Positions 55,101-64,000 of a DNA stretch of 64,000 bases are shown here, piece after piece. The position numbers and the translations under genes were made by a program. A model generated the notes under the pieces. The model saw only the letters and a list, made by a program, of their open reading frames with translations, was not told where the DNA came from and did not search any database. Every line of letters begins with the position of its first letter. The first letter of the stretch is position 1. Source of the DNA: Theristus sp. LFF4_11 (lineage: Eukaryota; Nematoda; Chromadorea; Monhysterida; Xyalidae); NCBI GenBank assembly GCA_030248135.1, contig JASANC010004871.1:92357-156356 (forward strand). Direction: 5' to 3'.

Positions 55101-58100
55101 TACACGAAAAGATAGAACTTCAATCGAATTACAAAAGCTAACAAGAAGTAATTAATTGTTTCTGAACAAAAAATAGACTGTAGTTCCACAAGATATAGAT
55201 TGCAGCATCAACAAAGATGTGGCCATGATCGACGGCGAAGCAGTGGAACGGTCCACATAAAATCGATCAATTTTTTAACGAGAGTAACAGTTGAATGATT
55301 CTAATCAGAAGAGGTTTTTTTAAATATTTTGGACGGGAATTTTAAACGAAGCAGTTGGGTGTTGCTGATCAAAAATTGTTTTATCATACTTTTAACCGTC
55401 ATGACAGTAAAATGCAACTCACTAAGAAGCTTAAAAAATTGCTTTTTGAACGGGATAGCTGTTGCTGATCATACAAGATTGTTTTTATTATACTGAACAG
55501 AAATGACAGCGAAATGCAGCTGACTGAACCAGGTTGCTTTCAATTTTTTTTAAATATTTTAAACCGGTATCAGCTGATTGTTGCTGATCAAACAACATGT
55601 TTTTTAATTTTTTTTGAACAGGAATAGCAAAGATTGACTTTGATGCTTTGAGCGTGAATGACTGTTAATTTTCGCTCATCATCAAAAGATTGTTTTTTGA
55701 TACCTTAAACGGGAATGATTTTTTTAATATTTTGAACGGGAATAGCATTTGAGTGTTGCTGATCAAAGATTATTTTATTATACTTTTAACGGTCATGACA
55801 GTGAAATGAAACTGACTAAAAAGATTGAAAGATTGCTGCTGATTTTGAACGGGATTTCAAAAAGATTTTGAACATGATAGTTTTTGCTGATCATAATACA
55901 AGATTGTTTTTGTTATACTGAACAGAAATGAAAGCGAAATGCAGCTGACTAAAACAGATTGCTTTTAGTTTTTTTAATATTTTAAACCAGTATCGGTTGA
56001 TTATTCCAGATCAAACGACGTTTTTTTAATTTTTTTTGATCAGGAATGGTAGTTGAACGACATTTGACGACATGGAAAAGCTAACAAAACAAGATTGATT
56101 TTTGATATTTTGAGGGAATGGCTGTTAATTGTCGCTGATCAAAGAACATTTTTGATACTTTAAACGGGAATGACAGTGGAATACAAAAAGAATGAAACTA
56201 CAATTAAGCGATATTGAAGAAGGTAACAAATCAGAGTTTATCTTGATACTTTAAATGGCAGTTGTTTGTTGCTAATTAAAAAAGATTGTTTTTCATATTT
56301 TGAATGGCAATGCAGTTATGATTGTGTTGCTACTGTTGCTTGCAGAGCAAAGAATATTTACGCTGAATTAAAAAAACAGCGGTTCTCATCAAAATGATGG
56401 CAAGTTGAAAAATAGTATCTGTGGCTCTGAATGATGCTGAAACAGCATTAACCAAATCACATAGTAATAAGTGATACGGTGACTAAATCAGGTTACGATT
56501 GAATCGACAGCAATAACTCAGCAAAATCACATACTTGACAAAAAACACTGTTTTAAAAAAACTGAAATGCTATGATTTTCAAAAAGTAGAAGCATCGACG
56601 GATACGATGTTCTTTAAAAATGAACGTTCATTTCTATGGTAAATCAACAACAGTCGGTTGAAGCAGCTCAAAATCAAAATGCAATGCATTTTTAGTCCGG
56701 ATCGTGGGCATACCGTATTACCTCTATTAAACCCCCCCAAAATTAACCCCCCCCCAAAAATAAACCCCCACCCCCTCGACAAGTTTCCAAATAATCCCCC
56801 CCCCCCAAAAATAATCCCCCATGGGGGATTATTGAAACCTGTTTGAAACACATACCCAGCGAATTCAGTGGCTGGTTGCAGTGAAAATGATGAAATTGTG
56901 CTACCAAAGGCCCCAAATGGATGAGTTAATGGTAATTTCATTACAAAAGGCTGTTGTAAAAGGAAATTTCTATGTATAGTAGAAGTTTCTGCGACTTCCT
57001 TCCTGCCATGGAAGGTATTTTTGCCATTTTGCCCACTCCTAAAAATGGTTTCCAAAAAAACCCCCCCCCCCCAAAAATAAAGCCCCCCCCCAAAAAATAA
57101 ACCCCCACCCCCAGAAGTCGCTGAAGAAATAAACCCCCATGGGGGTTTATTAGAGGTAATACGGTAGGTCAAAAAGCGAAAATCCACTCAAAAATAATAA
57201 TTGTAGTTATCAGCTAACCGTGCCGTAGGCACGGGTCAATTTGCTAGTAAAAAAACGAAAATCAGTGAGCATTAAGACAGTGTAGTTGAGAAGAAGTATT
57301 CGTTGCTATTAGAGGTGAATTATTATTTTAAGGTACACCACATTTACGTCACTGACATTGAATTCAAAATCGTCGTCGTCTTCTCCGAATGGTCGCATCA
57401 AATCTTCGCCAACTTTCATCCAACCAATGAAGAAGACAAACTGCAAAAACACACAATGGACACACAATCGACAAACCGTTACTAGAACAATCAATGCAGA
57501 GACTGTGATATATAAAATTAAATAAGTACTCAGAGAACTGGGTGTTCAAACTCAAACCTGAAGTACTGTGAATATGGGAAAATAGTGGTCCACTTCGTAG
57601 CCGGGCTTATTCTGGTCGGGGTCCAACAGTTGACGTCCAATGAGACAAATGGAGAAGTAACCGTATGTTGCTACGGCGACGACTTGCGTGTACACGAGCG
57701 GAATGATCAGCCAATCCTGCACCAGCAAAGTGGTGCAGGACCTGAAACGTTCAAATTGCGCTATAAGTTGATTGTGAATCGGTTGAATAAGCAAAAAGCA
57801 CCGCCAAAGTACAATGTATTTGTATGGGTCTCCGAATTTCATGCTGTTCATACTGTTTTGTCGGAGTATCCTGCTTTTACGCGAAATAAAATGGATGGAT
57901 CGATGGAATGTAGATAATGCTATTACATATGAAACAGGCAACATAAATCTGCAGCTAAAGTTTTTGTCGTCCACTAATTACTTCTTGCAATATTAAATTT
58001 ACAAATGCACAGTTAAATTTGCATTGTGAAACTTTAGAACAAGATTCGGTTCAATTCAGCATGAAACCCAAAATCAGCCACACTATATTGAATCACTTTA

Positions 58101-60401
58101 GTAGAAAGAGGCTAATCCCATGACCAGCAACCAAGCAGCACCCTAATGGCCTGGTCGTAGCGCGTTAGACTCATTGTTTGTGCGTTCGGAGAATCGAGCC
58201 CCACCGAGCGGTGTATAGGCGCTTAATGACAGAGAAAAACTCGATGGGCGCCCTATTCAGTGGCGTTCAGTGTACGCTTCTCTGGGTTAGTCCTAGCTCA
58301 AAACATATCGCCTAAAATCCAACAGAAACCATCAAAACCAACCAATTGTGCAAGCAATCACAAAAACTACAGTCGAACTCTAAATTATAGGGGATTAGCT
58401 GATTGGTTGGGATTACGGTATGCATGCTTTCTGTGCAGTCTAACATCTCGCCCACAGCAATTTCTGCACAGAAAGCATGCCTCACGTGACCGACCATCAA
58501 CCAATCAGCTGATTCCCTTTAATTTAGAGTTTGACTGTATGTATCTCACACTTACTTGCGGAAAGAGTCCAGCTCTGTCATAACTTGCGCGTGACCGTAA
58601 GCGGTCAGTTTACCGTTTTGCGTCAAATTGTTCAACAAGTTCACCACCCATGTCAACGGAACGAACCTGCAAAAATCCAAAAACAGGTTGGAAACAACAC
58701 GAACACCGCAACATTAAAAAAAGTTAAAACTACGTAGATACAGTCGAACTCCCTGGTTCCACACCTGAAGGTAGTTTCTGTGGGTATCTTACTGTTATCA
58801 TGGTTTCCACGAGTAATTTGGCTTTTGAACAATTCATTCTTTATCATTATCCAAAGTATAGGGAATCGGCTGATTGGTTGAATGCATGCTCTCTGTGCAA
58901 ACCAAACTCTCGCGCCACCACACAGCAATTTCTGCACAGAAAGCATATGCATCACGTGACTAACAAGTAACAACCAACTAATCAGCTGATTCCCTATAAT
59001 TTAGAGTTCGACTATGTAGAAAGAAAAAAACAACCCGGAAAAGACAAACTAGCCAATTGCCGTGTTTGTTCGGCACTGCTTCGAGCATTTCGATTTCCTC
59101 CTCCGTCAAGATGCCGGCTCGCTTCAAATGGCGATTCGACGGAAACCGCTTACGAATGCGAATTGTCACCAGACGCCAGCAGAGAATTGTGGACGCCGTC
59201 ACCCAGCGAGCGATGGTGCGACGATACTATTGTGCATTTATTCAAACGTGTCCGGACTAAAATGACGTCATTTGCTTTAAAAACGCCCGTTTGTCAAAGT
59301 ACAGGCACTAAAATGTCAGTTTGGTGTGACTGATTCGACATTCACCATTTGTTTACGGGAAGAAATCGGCTAAACGGAAAGTCTGGTTTGCTGTGAACGG
59401 CAAGCGCATGTTTGGCGGCACATGACGTCATTTCAGTGGGACACGTTTGAAAAATAGGTCATACAATGAAATCACATCACTCTTGTGACCACTCGAAGTT
59501 CGATGTGTCGCGTCTGCAGCGCAGGTGTAGTAGTATTTCTGTCTATCGTTCTGTGGACAGTTCGATCGATCACCTCGACAGATGTCAAAGTGAACAACAC
59601 AGAGATCGCTATCAGGAAATCGACATTTCCTATATTGCGAAATCAGAACGTAAAGCAGCCGGTCGCGGGCGACGAAAACGCGGGGAGGAGGGCGGGCGCT
59701 GGGGCTGTTTCGTTTCTCTCATCATCTACCGCATTTGATTTCGCAAAAAAGCAGGAAACTCCGTTAAAAACTGTATGGTACAGCGGCGGCCACAAAAGTG
59801 TTGTAACGCTGCGCGCGTGTGTGCAGTGTATTGCGCGCATGTTGCATCAGCCGTACAAACGCTATTATAAAAGTTTGTGGGGCAACGTTGGGTCGAAAAT
59901 TTGTCCCGTGAACCCAACGTTGCCCATGAATTTTTATAATAGCGTTTGTACGGCTGATGCAACACGCGCACAATAAATAGACAGCACACACGCGCACACG
60001 ATCGCAGCGTTCCAACACACCGTTGGGCGTCACTGTAATTACGGAGACTCGCTCACCATCTTCACTTCGTCCGTGTCCTCCGTGAAGTAGGCCATCACGC
60101 GCCACATGACGCCGTCCGGCCATACGATGTTATTGAAGCTGCGATACCAGCGCGCCATCACGTCCGAGACGAAGAAGCCGATCAGAAACGTCAACGGAAT
60201 GTAGCCGAGTTTCGAGTCGACGTAGACGACGACGACCTCGAATTGGCGCCGCTGCGCTTCGGACATCGCGAAACGGTAGGACAAATTGATGGCGTAGTAG
60301 ACGATCAGGTAAACGAGCAGGTCCAGCGCCACCGTGCGCCAGACGCTGCCGCGCCACCGAAAGATCAGCGAACGAAATCGACCGTTGTACGTTAGCGTCA
60401 T
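52119..60401 (-). CDS. Bestrophin, Ca2+-activated anion channel, 547 aa
   Basis: A pentameric chloride/anion channel of the plasma membrane. Exons 5' to 3': 60401-60057, 59226-59054, 58666-58556, 57741-57558, 57440-57348, 54157-54004, 53348-53002, 52355-52119 (TGA). The eight exons sum to 1644 bases with matching phases. Visible: start [16 protein letters not shown]; neck residues I68, F72 and F76 in [13 protein letters not shown] at 94-96; KRFP at 141-144; [17 protein letters not shown]; the Ca2+ clasp acidic run GEDDDDFE at 290-297, followed across the junction by DRN. The tail after about residue 355 is acidic, then Lys/Ser-rich, and family-specific motifs are absent. Nematodes have many bestrophin genes, so no symbol is given. 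The exon 2 donor seems to need GC, and the exon 2 acceptor lies at a CRE-MITE edge. Confidence 0.95.
52398..52631 (-). mobile_element. CRE-MITE with paired TGACGTCA palindromes
   Basis: AGACGTGTCCAGACTAAAAT, AATGACGTCATTTG, ACATGACGTCATTTC and GCACGTTTGAAAAAATAGGT. In the last bestrophin intron, 43 bases upstream of the last exon's acceptor (52355). Confidence 0.75.
52875..52994. mobile_element. F3 element, short form
   Basis: 120 bases: TACCGTATTACCTCTATTAA to TTATTAGAGGTAATACGGTA, without the long body of the other copies. Its edge is 7 bases from the donor of bestrophin exon 7 (53002). Confidence 0.8.
53381..53581 (-). mobile_element. tRNA-derived SINE, family 1
   Basis: On the minus strand: GTCACCGCTCGTAGCCTGG, CGGGGGATCGAGCCCCGTCC, the body and a CAA tail. 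The tail lies 33 bases from the acceptor of bestrophin exon 7. Confidence 0.78.
53670..53965. repeat. (TTATG)n pentanucleotide microsatellite
   Basis: Nearly 60 units of TTATG with a block of TTGTG variants at about 53867-53906 and some mixed units after it. It is open in all three forward frames (repeating MLCYV), which is an artefact of the 5-base unit. In bestrophin intron 6. Confidence 0.95.
54166..54601. mobile_element. F2 hairpin element interrupted by an F4 element
   Basis: Left part 54166-54248 begins TACAGTCGAATTCCAAATTA. Right part 54516-54601 ends TTGTCGAGTTCGACTGTA. Its left edge is 9 bases from the acceptor of bestrophin exon 6, so the arm supplies that acceptor's upstream region. 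Confidence 0.7.
54249..54515. mobile_element. F4 element nested in an F2 element
   Basis: 267 bases, TACCGTAAAGTCTTGCATAT to ATATGCAAGACTTTACGGTA. Nearly identical (inverted) to 31514-31779, so both moved recently. Flanks read GTATA and TTGCTG. Confidence 0.82.
54647..57247 (+). mobile_element. Helitron, non-autonomous
   Basis: The 5' end TCTTCTATAATACTAAAA follows an A. The 3' end has the hairpin CCGTGCC-GTA-GGCACGG (57218-57234), then CTAG at 57244-57247 followed by T. A 3' hairpin about 10 bases before CTRR and insertion between A and T are the Helitron hallmarks. The interior is AT-rich with loose repeats of GATTGTTTTT and AACGGGAATGAC and has no Rep/helicase frame. An F3 element (56711-57166) is inserted near its 3' end. 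It occupies bestrophin intron 5. Confidence 0.7.
56711..57166. mobile_element. F3 element inside the Helitron
   Basis: TACCGTATTACCTCTATTAA to TTATTAGAGGTAATACGGTA, with the long body (AACCTGTTTGAAACACATAC, GCCATGGAAGGTATTTTTGC). Its termini match the short copy at 52875 better than the others. Confidence 0.8.
58135..58322 (+). mobile_element. tRNA-derived SINE, family 1
   Basis: GGCCTGGTCGTAGCGCGTTA, GGAGAATCGAGCCCCACCGA, CTCGATGGGCGCCCTATTC, and GGGTTAGTCCTAGCTCAAAA at the 3' end. In bestrophin intron 3. Confidence 0.72.
58370..58538. repeat. F2 hairpin element, full length
   Basis: ACAGTCGAACTCTAAATTAT to AATTTAGAGTTTGACTGTA, GATTAGCTGATTGGTTGG and AACCAATCAGCTGATTCCC, with GCATGCTTTCTGTGCAG mirrored by CTGCACAGAAAGCATGC. 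It ends about 17 bases from the donor of bestrophin exon 3. Confidence 0.8.
58739..59018. repeat. F2 element with expanded left arm
   Basis: ACAGTCGAACTCCCTGGTTC to TTTAGAGTTCGACTATGTA. The standard arms begin at about 58858 (TATAGGGAATCGGCTGATTG), so about 100 extra bases lie in the left arm. It makes up most of bestrophin intron 2. Confidence 0.7.
59228..59463 (-). mobile_element. CRE-MITE forming the edge of a bestrophin exon
   Basis: TATTGTGCATTTATTCAAAC, AAATGACGTCATTTG, ACATGACGTCATTTC and TTTGAAAAATAGGTCATA. Read on the minus strand it ends ...GCACAATA, and the next base, G, completes the AG before bestrophin exon 2 (59226). Confidence 0.78.
59826..59977. repeat. Near-perfect long hairpin
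   Basis: Two arms of about 65 bases: TTGCATCAGCCGTACAAACG, CTATTATAAAAGTTTGTGGG and CAACGTTGGGT are mirrored after a short loop (about 59892-59909). The only copy in the window. In bestrophin intron 1. Confidence 0.75.
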
Positions 60402-62271
60402 TGTTCTCGGGTTTGTTTTCGGTTTCTTTTGCGAAACTTCCGGAGACCAGTGAGTGGATTTTATTACAGTGACTAGTTTAATGGCTTTTTAAAGTCATTT
60501 TCAAAGCAAATACCAGTTTGTCGTCAGTCGTTACTCGTGAAACACGATGACATTGTGCGGAAAATTGGAGACTAATAAGTTTGCGACAAAAGAAACGCGC
60601 AATTAGTAATGTTTGGTTAGGCTTTGGTTACTTACAAATGAAAAACTCTGGAATATACCTAGCTGTTGCTGGTTCTGGTTATATTATTCGCCCAACCACA
60701 TGCGTTTTGTCATTTATCCTGAAAATCTGCGATAGCAACCTGCAAGCGCGTGCATGCGTTTGGTTTCACATATTATTGTTCGGATGTTTAACAACACAAT
60801 TGTCCCGTGCCTACGGCCCGGATAGGAAACCGCCACTTTTCACGTTGTTGTTGATGGAGAGAGCAGGCTGTTTCTGTACAGCTTCTTTTACTGTTTTTGG
60901 TCACCTATCCTCGTATGTGTTACTGCTCTTCGTGCTGCTACTTAAGGGGCATTCATGAAAGCACTATGTCGCGACGAGTAACCATGTTACAACATAGCCA
61001 TGTGTCATTAAATACTGCTTCATGAATGCCTCTTTACTGTCTAACACCGGACCCGTTGTGTCGCTTTACTTTGTGTCAAAATTTCGTTTGTTGACGCCAG
61101 ACGGCTTTGTTTCTGGTTGTGGGTTTTGCTGGCACATTTTTTTGTCATCAGTTACAGCAAAAGTTGGACAGACACACGCACGGACGCAGACAGTTTCCGA
61201 ATTTTAGGTGACGAACGATGAACGCTAAACTGAGGTCCATTCTTCGTGACACACACACACACACATACAATCATGTATCTGCCCAACGTCACTCTCTGCG
61301 CTTAGCAACAACAGTCATGCATGACGCTGAAAAAAACAAAAGTTTTGTTTTTCGCCAGCTGGTGCTGCATTTGCATTCGTCCAACACATTTGACAGGTCA
61401 TTCATTTATTTCATGAAAACTGCATTACAATTACAATCAGAATAGGGCAAAAATGAACCGCTGCTCGACAAGTTTCCGACCGGCTTTAATGAGATTGTAC
61501 AAATCATTTCGCGGTGGGGACACCGGTTGGTTACCCACATAAACGAACCATTGTACGTCAAAATTAAAAGCACCAACAAATGCAGAAGACAACATTCAAC
61601 AACATGACACCAGCATACAAACAAGTTGATGTTGAATCGAAAATCGCAAAACAACATGGGAAGGTAAAAGATATGCCCAAAAAACCGCAGTGCCACAAAA
61701 CAATCTAGTTTAGCAGAAAGAAGAAGCGAAACTTTACAGAAAACGTAGCAACAGGTGTGGAAGACCAGGAACAATACACGAGAAACTAGACGACGGTTAA
61801 AAACATAACGAGCTCAAACAAACTTGAAAGCAAATTGTTCAAACCTGTACACCTCACAGATTGAAATGACAATGAAAAACAGTCGACTGGATTTGGAGTG
61901 AAGCGTAGAAAAAGAATTAAAAAAACATAAATACGGAAGTCATGAGATTGCTAGCTTGCCGTAAATGAGGAAAATCAAGTCGTAAAATATTGAGTTAAAC
62001 AGATTTTAACCAATAAATACTGCAAACTTCTTCCGGAGCTGCTTTCCTCTTTCTGTTTTTTTTTGGAACGGACTTTACTTTGATTTTTAATGAGGGATGC
62101 CACTGGAAACATACGAACATCAATCAGTCTTTGAAAATCAAGTCGATTCTTTCTGAAAGAATTGAAAGCAGCCATGTGATTGGAATTAAAACACGTTGGA
62201 AGACGTGGATTTACTGTCGTTGTGTTAAAAAAACCAATCTCTAAAGCAACATCATAAAAAATTGAACGAGT
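60402..62271. other. Spacer between tetraspanin and bestrophin genes
   Basis: Both flanking genes read leftward, so this holds the bestrophin promoter side and the tetraspanin 3' flank. It contains one F5 hairpin (about 60943-61034) and a CA run near 61247. GTCCCGTGCCTACGGCCCGG near 60802 resembles an inverted Helitron 3' hairpin but lacks the CTAG end. No exon chain is seen. Confidence 0.45.
60943..61034. repeat. F5 hairpin element
   Basis: TTAAGGGGCATTCATGAAAG mirrored by ACTGCTTCATGAATGCCTC, core CATGTGTCATTAAATA. Confidence 0.65.
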
Positions 62272-63560
62272 TCAGTGGATCGACTTGCCGACGTTAACGC
62301 ACAAGCAGACCGTGAGGACAATGCCAAAGAGCTGAAACAAATGATGTGATACAACAAAAAAACCGCTTTTGATATGGTTCACCTTAAAAAACACACAAAA
62401 ACATCCACCGAACCTGCAACAATGCTACACCCAACGCGAGCCCAATAAATATATACGCGTGAGTGTCAAACCACGCCAGTAGCTTTTTGTAGCAACCCTG
62501 CAAGAATGGTCACGATTTATTCTGAAAATGAACACATAACACTCTGTATTTGATTGAGCATTTTTACAGTCGTATTGATGTGGCTATGTGTGTTTAAGCA
62601 CCTGAATGGCTATTGGCTACATTCGATCATTCAAACTCACGAATGCAGCCAATCAACGAACGACAAGAAGAATGGCGTTCGTCTTTTCTTGCTCTGACAA
62701 CAGACAGTCAAATGACTGAAACTGTGCACCCACGGAGTACGGTATCTCCACCGTATCTGGTCTTGGCACGATCTCACTTAATAGCTTGGTACTGCCAGCG
62801 ACAATTTTATGTGAAAGTGGAGAGAGAGAGAGAGGAAGAAAGCTGTTGAAATAGTTTTGTCGTCAAACAAGTGCTGTTTGCAGTGAGATCATGTCAAGAC
62901 GGAATGCGGTATCTTGTTCTGGTTCTGCCACTCAACAGCGTTTGCAGACGTAGGAAAGGAACTAAGTGTCATGCGCTCCATGCAACAATTCAAGGTTGGC
63001 CAAAGCCGACTCTTTCGTATCCCCAGGAACTAGTGGCGTGCGTATCGCTTTGGCAGTTCCAGTGCATTGAGTTGCAGAGAACTGTATGATCATTCATTTT
63101 GGCCTCAAGAACTCAATGATCGCGCATACGATCGGTAAACAGTTTCACGGAGGACGCCGGAAATCAAAATTGGCAAAGTGATCCGAGTCACCCAGTCATT
63201 TAGGCGACTTTGAATTGCCACCATGAAGACTGAAACTAGTCTCCATTCACGTCTGCAGGACCGATCGAGTCGCAGAACTAAAAAAAATCACTAAAACTGA
63301 AAACAGCAGCGAGATCACGGGGACTACCGCGGGCGCACAACAAGTTGTGTTTGACTATTGTGACTCTCTCGCTAGACCTCTTGCCAAACGGCCGATTTGA
63401 ACGGTTCACTGTCATAAGGATAGAAAACGCAGCGCGCGTTGATCGGCTGCAGCGCGCGTCGGGCGGTCGAGTAGTCTGCGTCTGCTCGCAGCAGACGCCG
63501 GCACGTATTGCGTGGTGCCGGGCGACTCGTTGATCTGCCGGACCACGATCTGCGCCGCCC
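62272..63560 (-). CDS. Tetraspanin, C-terminal part; large-loop exon apparently frameshifted
   Basis: Four-pass membrane organiser family. Two exons are clear: 62497-62414 codes GCYKKLLAWFDTHAYIFIGL and on to ALGVALLQ, the last Gly-Cys of the large extracellular loop plus membrane segment 4. 62331-62272 codes LFGIVLTVCLCVNVGKSIH and a TGA. Phases agree (both phase 0). Upstream, about 63560-63365, one frame gives INESPGTTQYVPAS and another gives the downstream RADADYSTARRALQPINARC to SAVWQE, ending at a GTCTAG donor in the right phase. VP.S followed by CC is the family's loop signature, but here the CC falls out of frame. The N-terminal two thirds must lie beyond the window, or are lost if this is a pseudogene. 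Confidence 0.65.
62600..63090. other. Intron or spacer with no recognised feature
   Basis: Between the probable tetraspanin exons. Open frames on the plus strand (62613-62849, 62871-63089) have no splice or family support. A GA run lies near 62819. Confidence 0.4.
63092..63280 (+). repeat. Interspersed repeat (TTTTGGTCCCGCGACTCAATG family)
   Basis: TTTTGGCCTCAAGAACTCAA, GATCCGAGTCACCCAGTCAT, ATGAAGACTGAAACTAG and CGAGTCGCAGAAC follow the same order as in the copies at 25085 and 35380. Confidence 0.55.
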
Positions 63561-63599
63561 CGGTGTTTTTTGTTGTTGTTTTTTTTTTCATTGTCGTAT

Positions 63600-64000
63600 A
63601 CGTGTTTACAGTCCGAACTCGTTTAAGGGGAATTTTGGCAATTAGTTTTCTTTTGTAGCACGCACGGACACGACACTGGAAAAATGGCCGCACGCGATTT
63701 AGAAATCGTGTCGTGTGCTATCTTAATGCATTACGGACACGATTAGTTTTGCGCATCGGGATTTAGAACGACGTTTCTGCGTGCGGACAAAAAAACTAAC
63801 GAAATGGTGTTTCCGTACTTACTGCTTCGGAAATGTCACAGAAAATTCACAGACACGCCACACCCAATCTCACGCGTTACCGATGGATTTTTAGCTAGTC
63901 GTGAAAAAACAGAACACGGCATACGCAGTCATTCCATCTCATCCGAAATGTCAGCTCACTTGAACGAACCAATATCAATCAATCAACACCGTCAACTTTC
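63600..64000. other. Right edge, no supported feature
   Basis: No exon with family resemblance is visible. The poly-T run at 63580-63590 would be an A run on the minus strand and so is not a good acceptor tract for the tetraspanin loop exon. Confidence 0.4.

Noticed and set aside
60800..60825. Second Helitron end near GTGCCTACGGCCCGG
   Set aside because: The hairpin is imperfect and no CTRR end or matching 5' terminus could be found.
1..64000. CRISPR arrays, operons or bacterial-type defence genes
   Set aside because: The DNA is eukaryotic, with introns throughout; the tandem repeats lack spacer variation typical of CRISPR.

Overview
The window is nuclear DNA from a eukaryote, almost certainly a nematode. 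Genes are broken into many small exons. Most introns end in a T-rich TTTTCAG-type acceptor. A block of nematode-type telomere repeat (TTAGGC read on the minus strand) lies at about 29.6 kb. Coding exons are GC-rich against a T/A-rich background. There are no bacterial operons, Shine-Dalgarno sites or long uninterrupted genes, so most long open frames are chance or repeat-derived.

I can support five protein genes and part of a sixth. (1) + strand, 6275-13189: an unrecognised protein of about 550 aa with an N-terminal helical segment and a low-complexity middle. (2) + strand, 17001-20424: a complete 5-exon classical short-chain dehydrogenase/reductase of 275 aa with its full catalytic tetrad. 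(3) - strand, 35830 down to 21206: a TRPM-type cation channel of at least 21 exons and about 1270 aa, with its 5' end unresolved. (4) + strand, about 47164-50568: a five-finger C2H2 zinc-finger protein. (5) - strand, 60401 down to 52119: a complete 8-exon bestrophin of 547 aa, a Ca2+-gated anion channel. (6) - strand, about 63560 down to 62272: the C-terminal end of a tetraspanin, whose large-loop exon appears frameshifted. Nothing shows that these genes act in one pathway. TRPM, bestrophin and tetraspanin are all membrane proteins read from the minus strand, but they have separate structures.

The rest is dominated by repeats. I recognise several families by comparing copies inside the window: a hairpin family with CAGCTGATTGG ends (called F2), a family with paired TGACGTCA palindromes (CRE-MITE), a C/G-run family with TACCGTATTACC ends (F3), a family with TACCGTAAAGTCTTGC ends (F4), a short GCATTCATGAAGCAG hairpin family (F5), two tRNA-derived SINE families, foldback elements built of GAATTC-bearing 15-mers, a Helitron, a decayed mariner-like element, a long-TIR element, a 149-bp satellite and several minisatellites. 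They are concentrated in the introns of the TRPM, bestrophin and SDR genes, often within a few to 40 bases of a splice site. In at least one case (bestrophin exon 2) an element appears to form the splice acceptor.

Layout: 1-6274 no gene seen; 6275-13189 unknown protein; 13190-17000 T-rich, no gene; 17001-20424 SDR; 21206-35830 TRPM; 35831-47160 repeats and satellites; 47164-50568 zinc-finger gene; 50569-52118 spacer; 52119-60401 bestrophin; 60402-62271 spacer; 62272-63560 tetraspanin end; 63561-64000 no clear gene. All exon joins were worked out by eye from reading frame, splice-site sequence and remembered family signatures. No alignment or database search was run.
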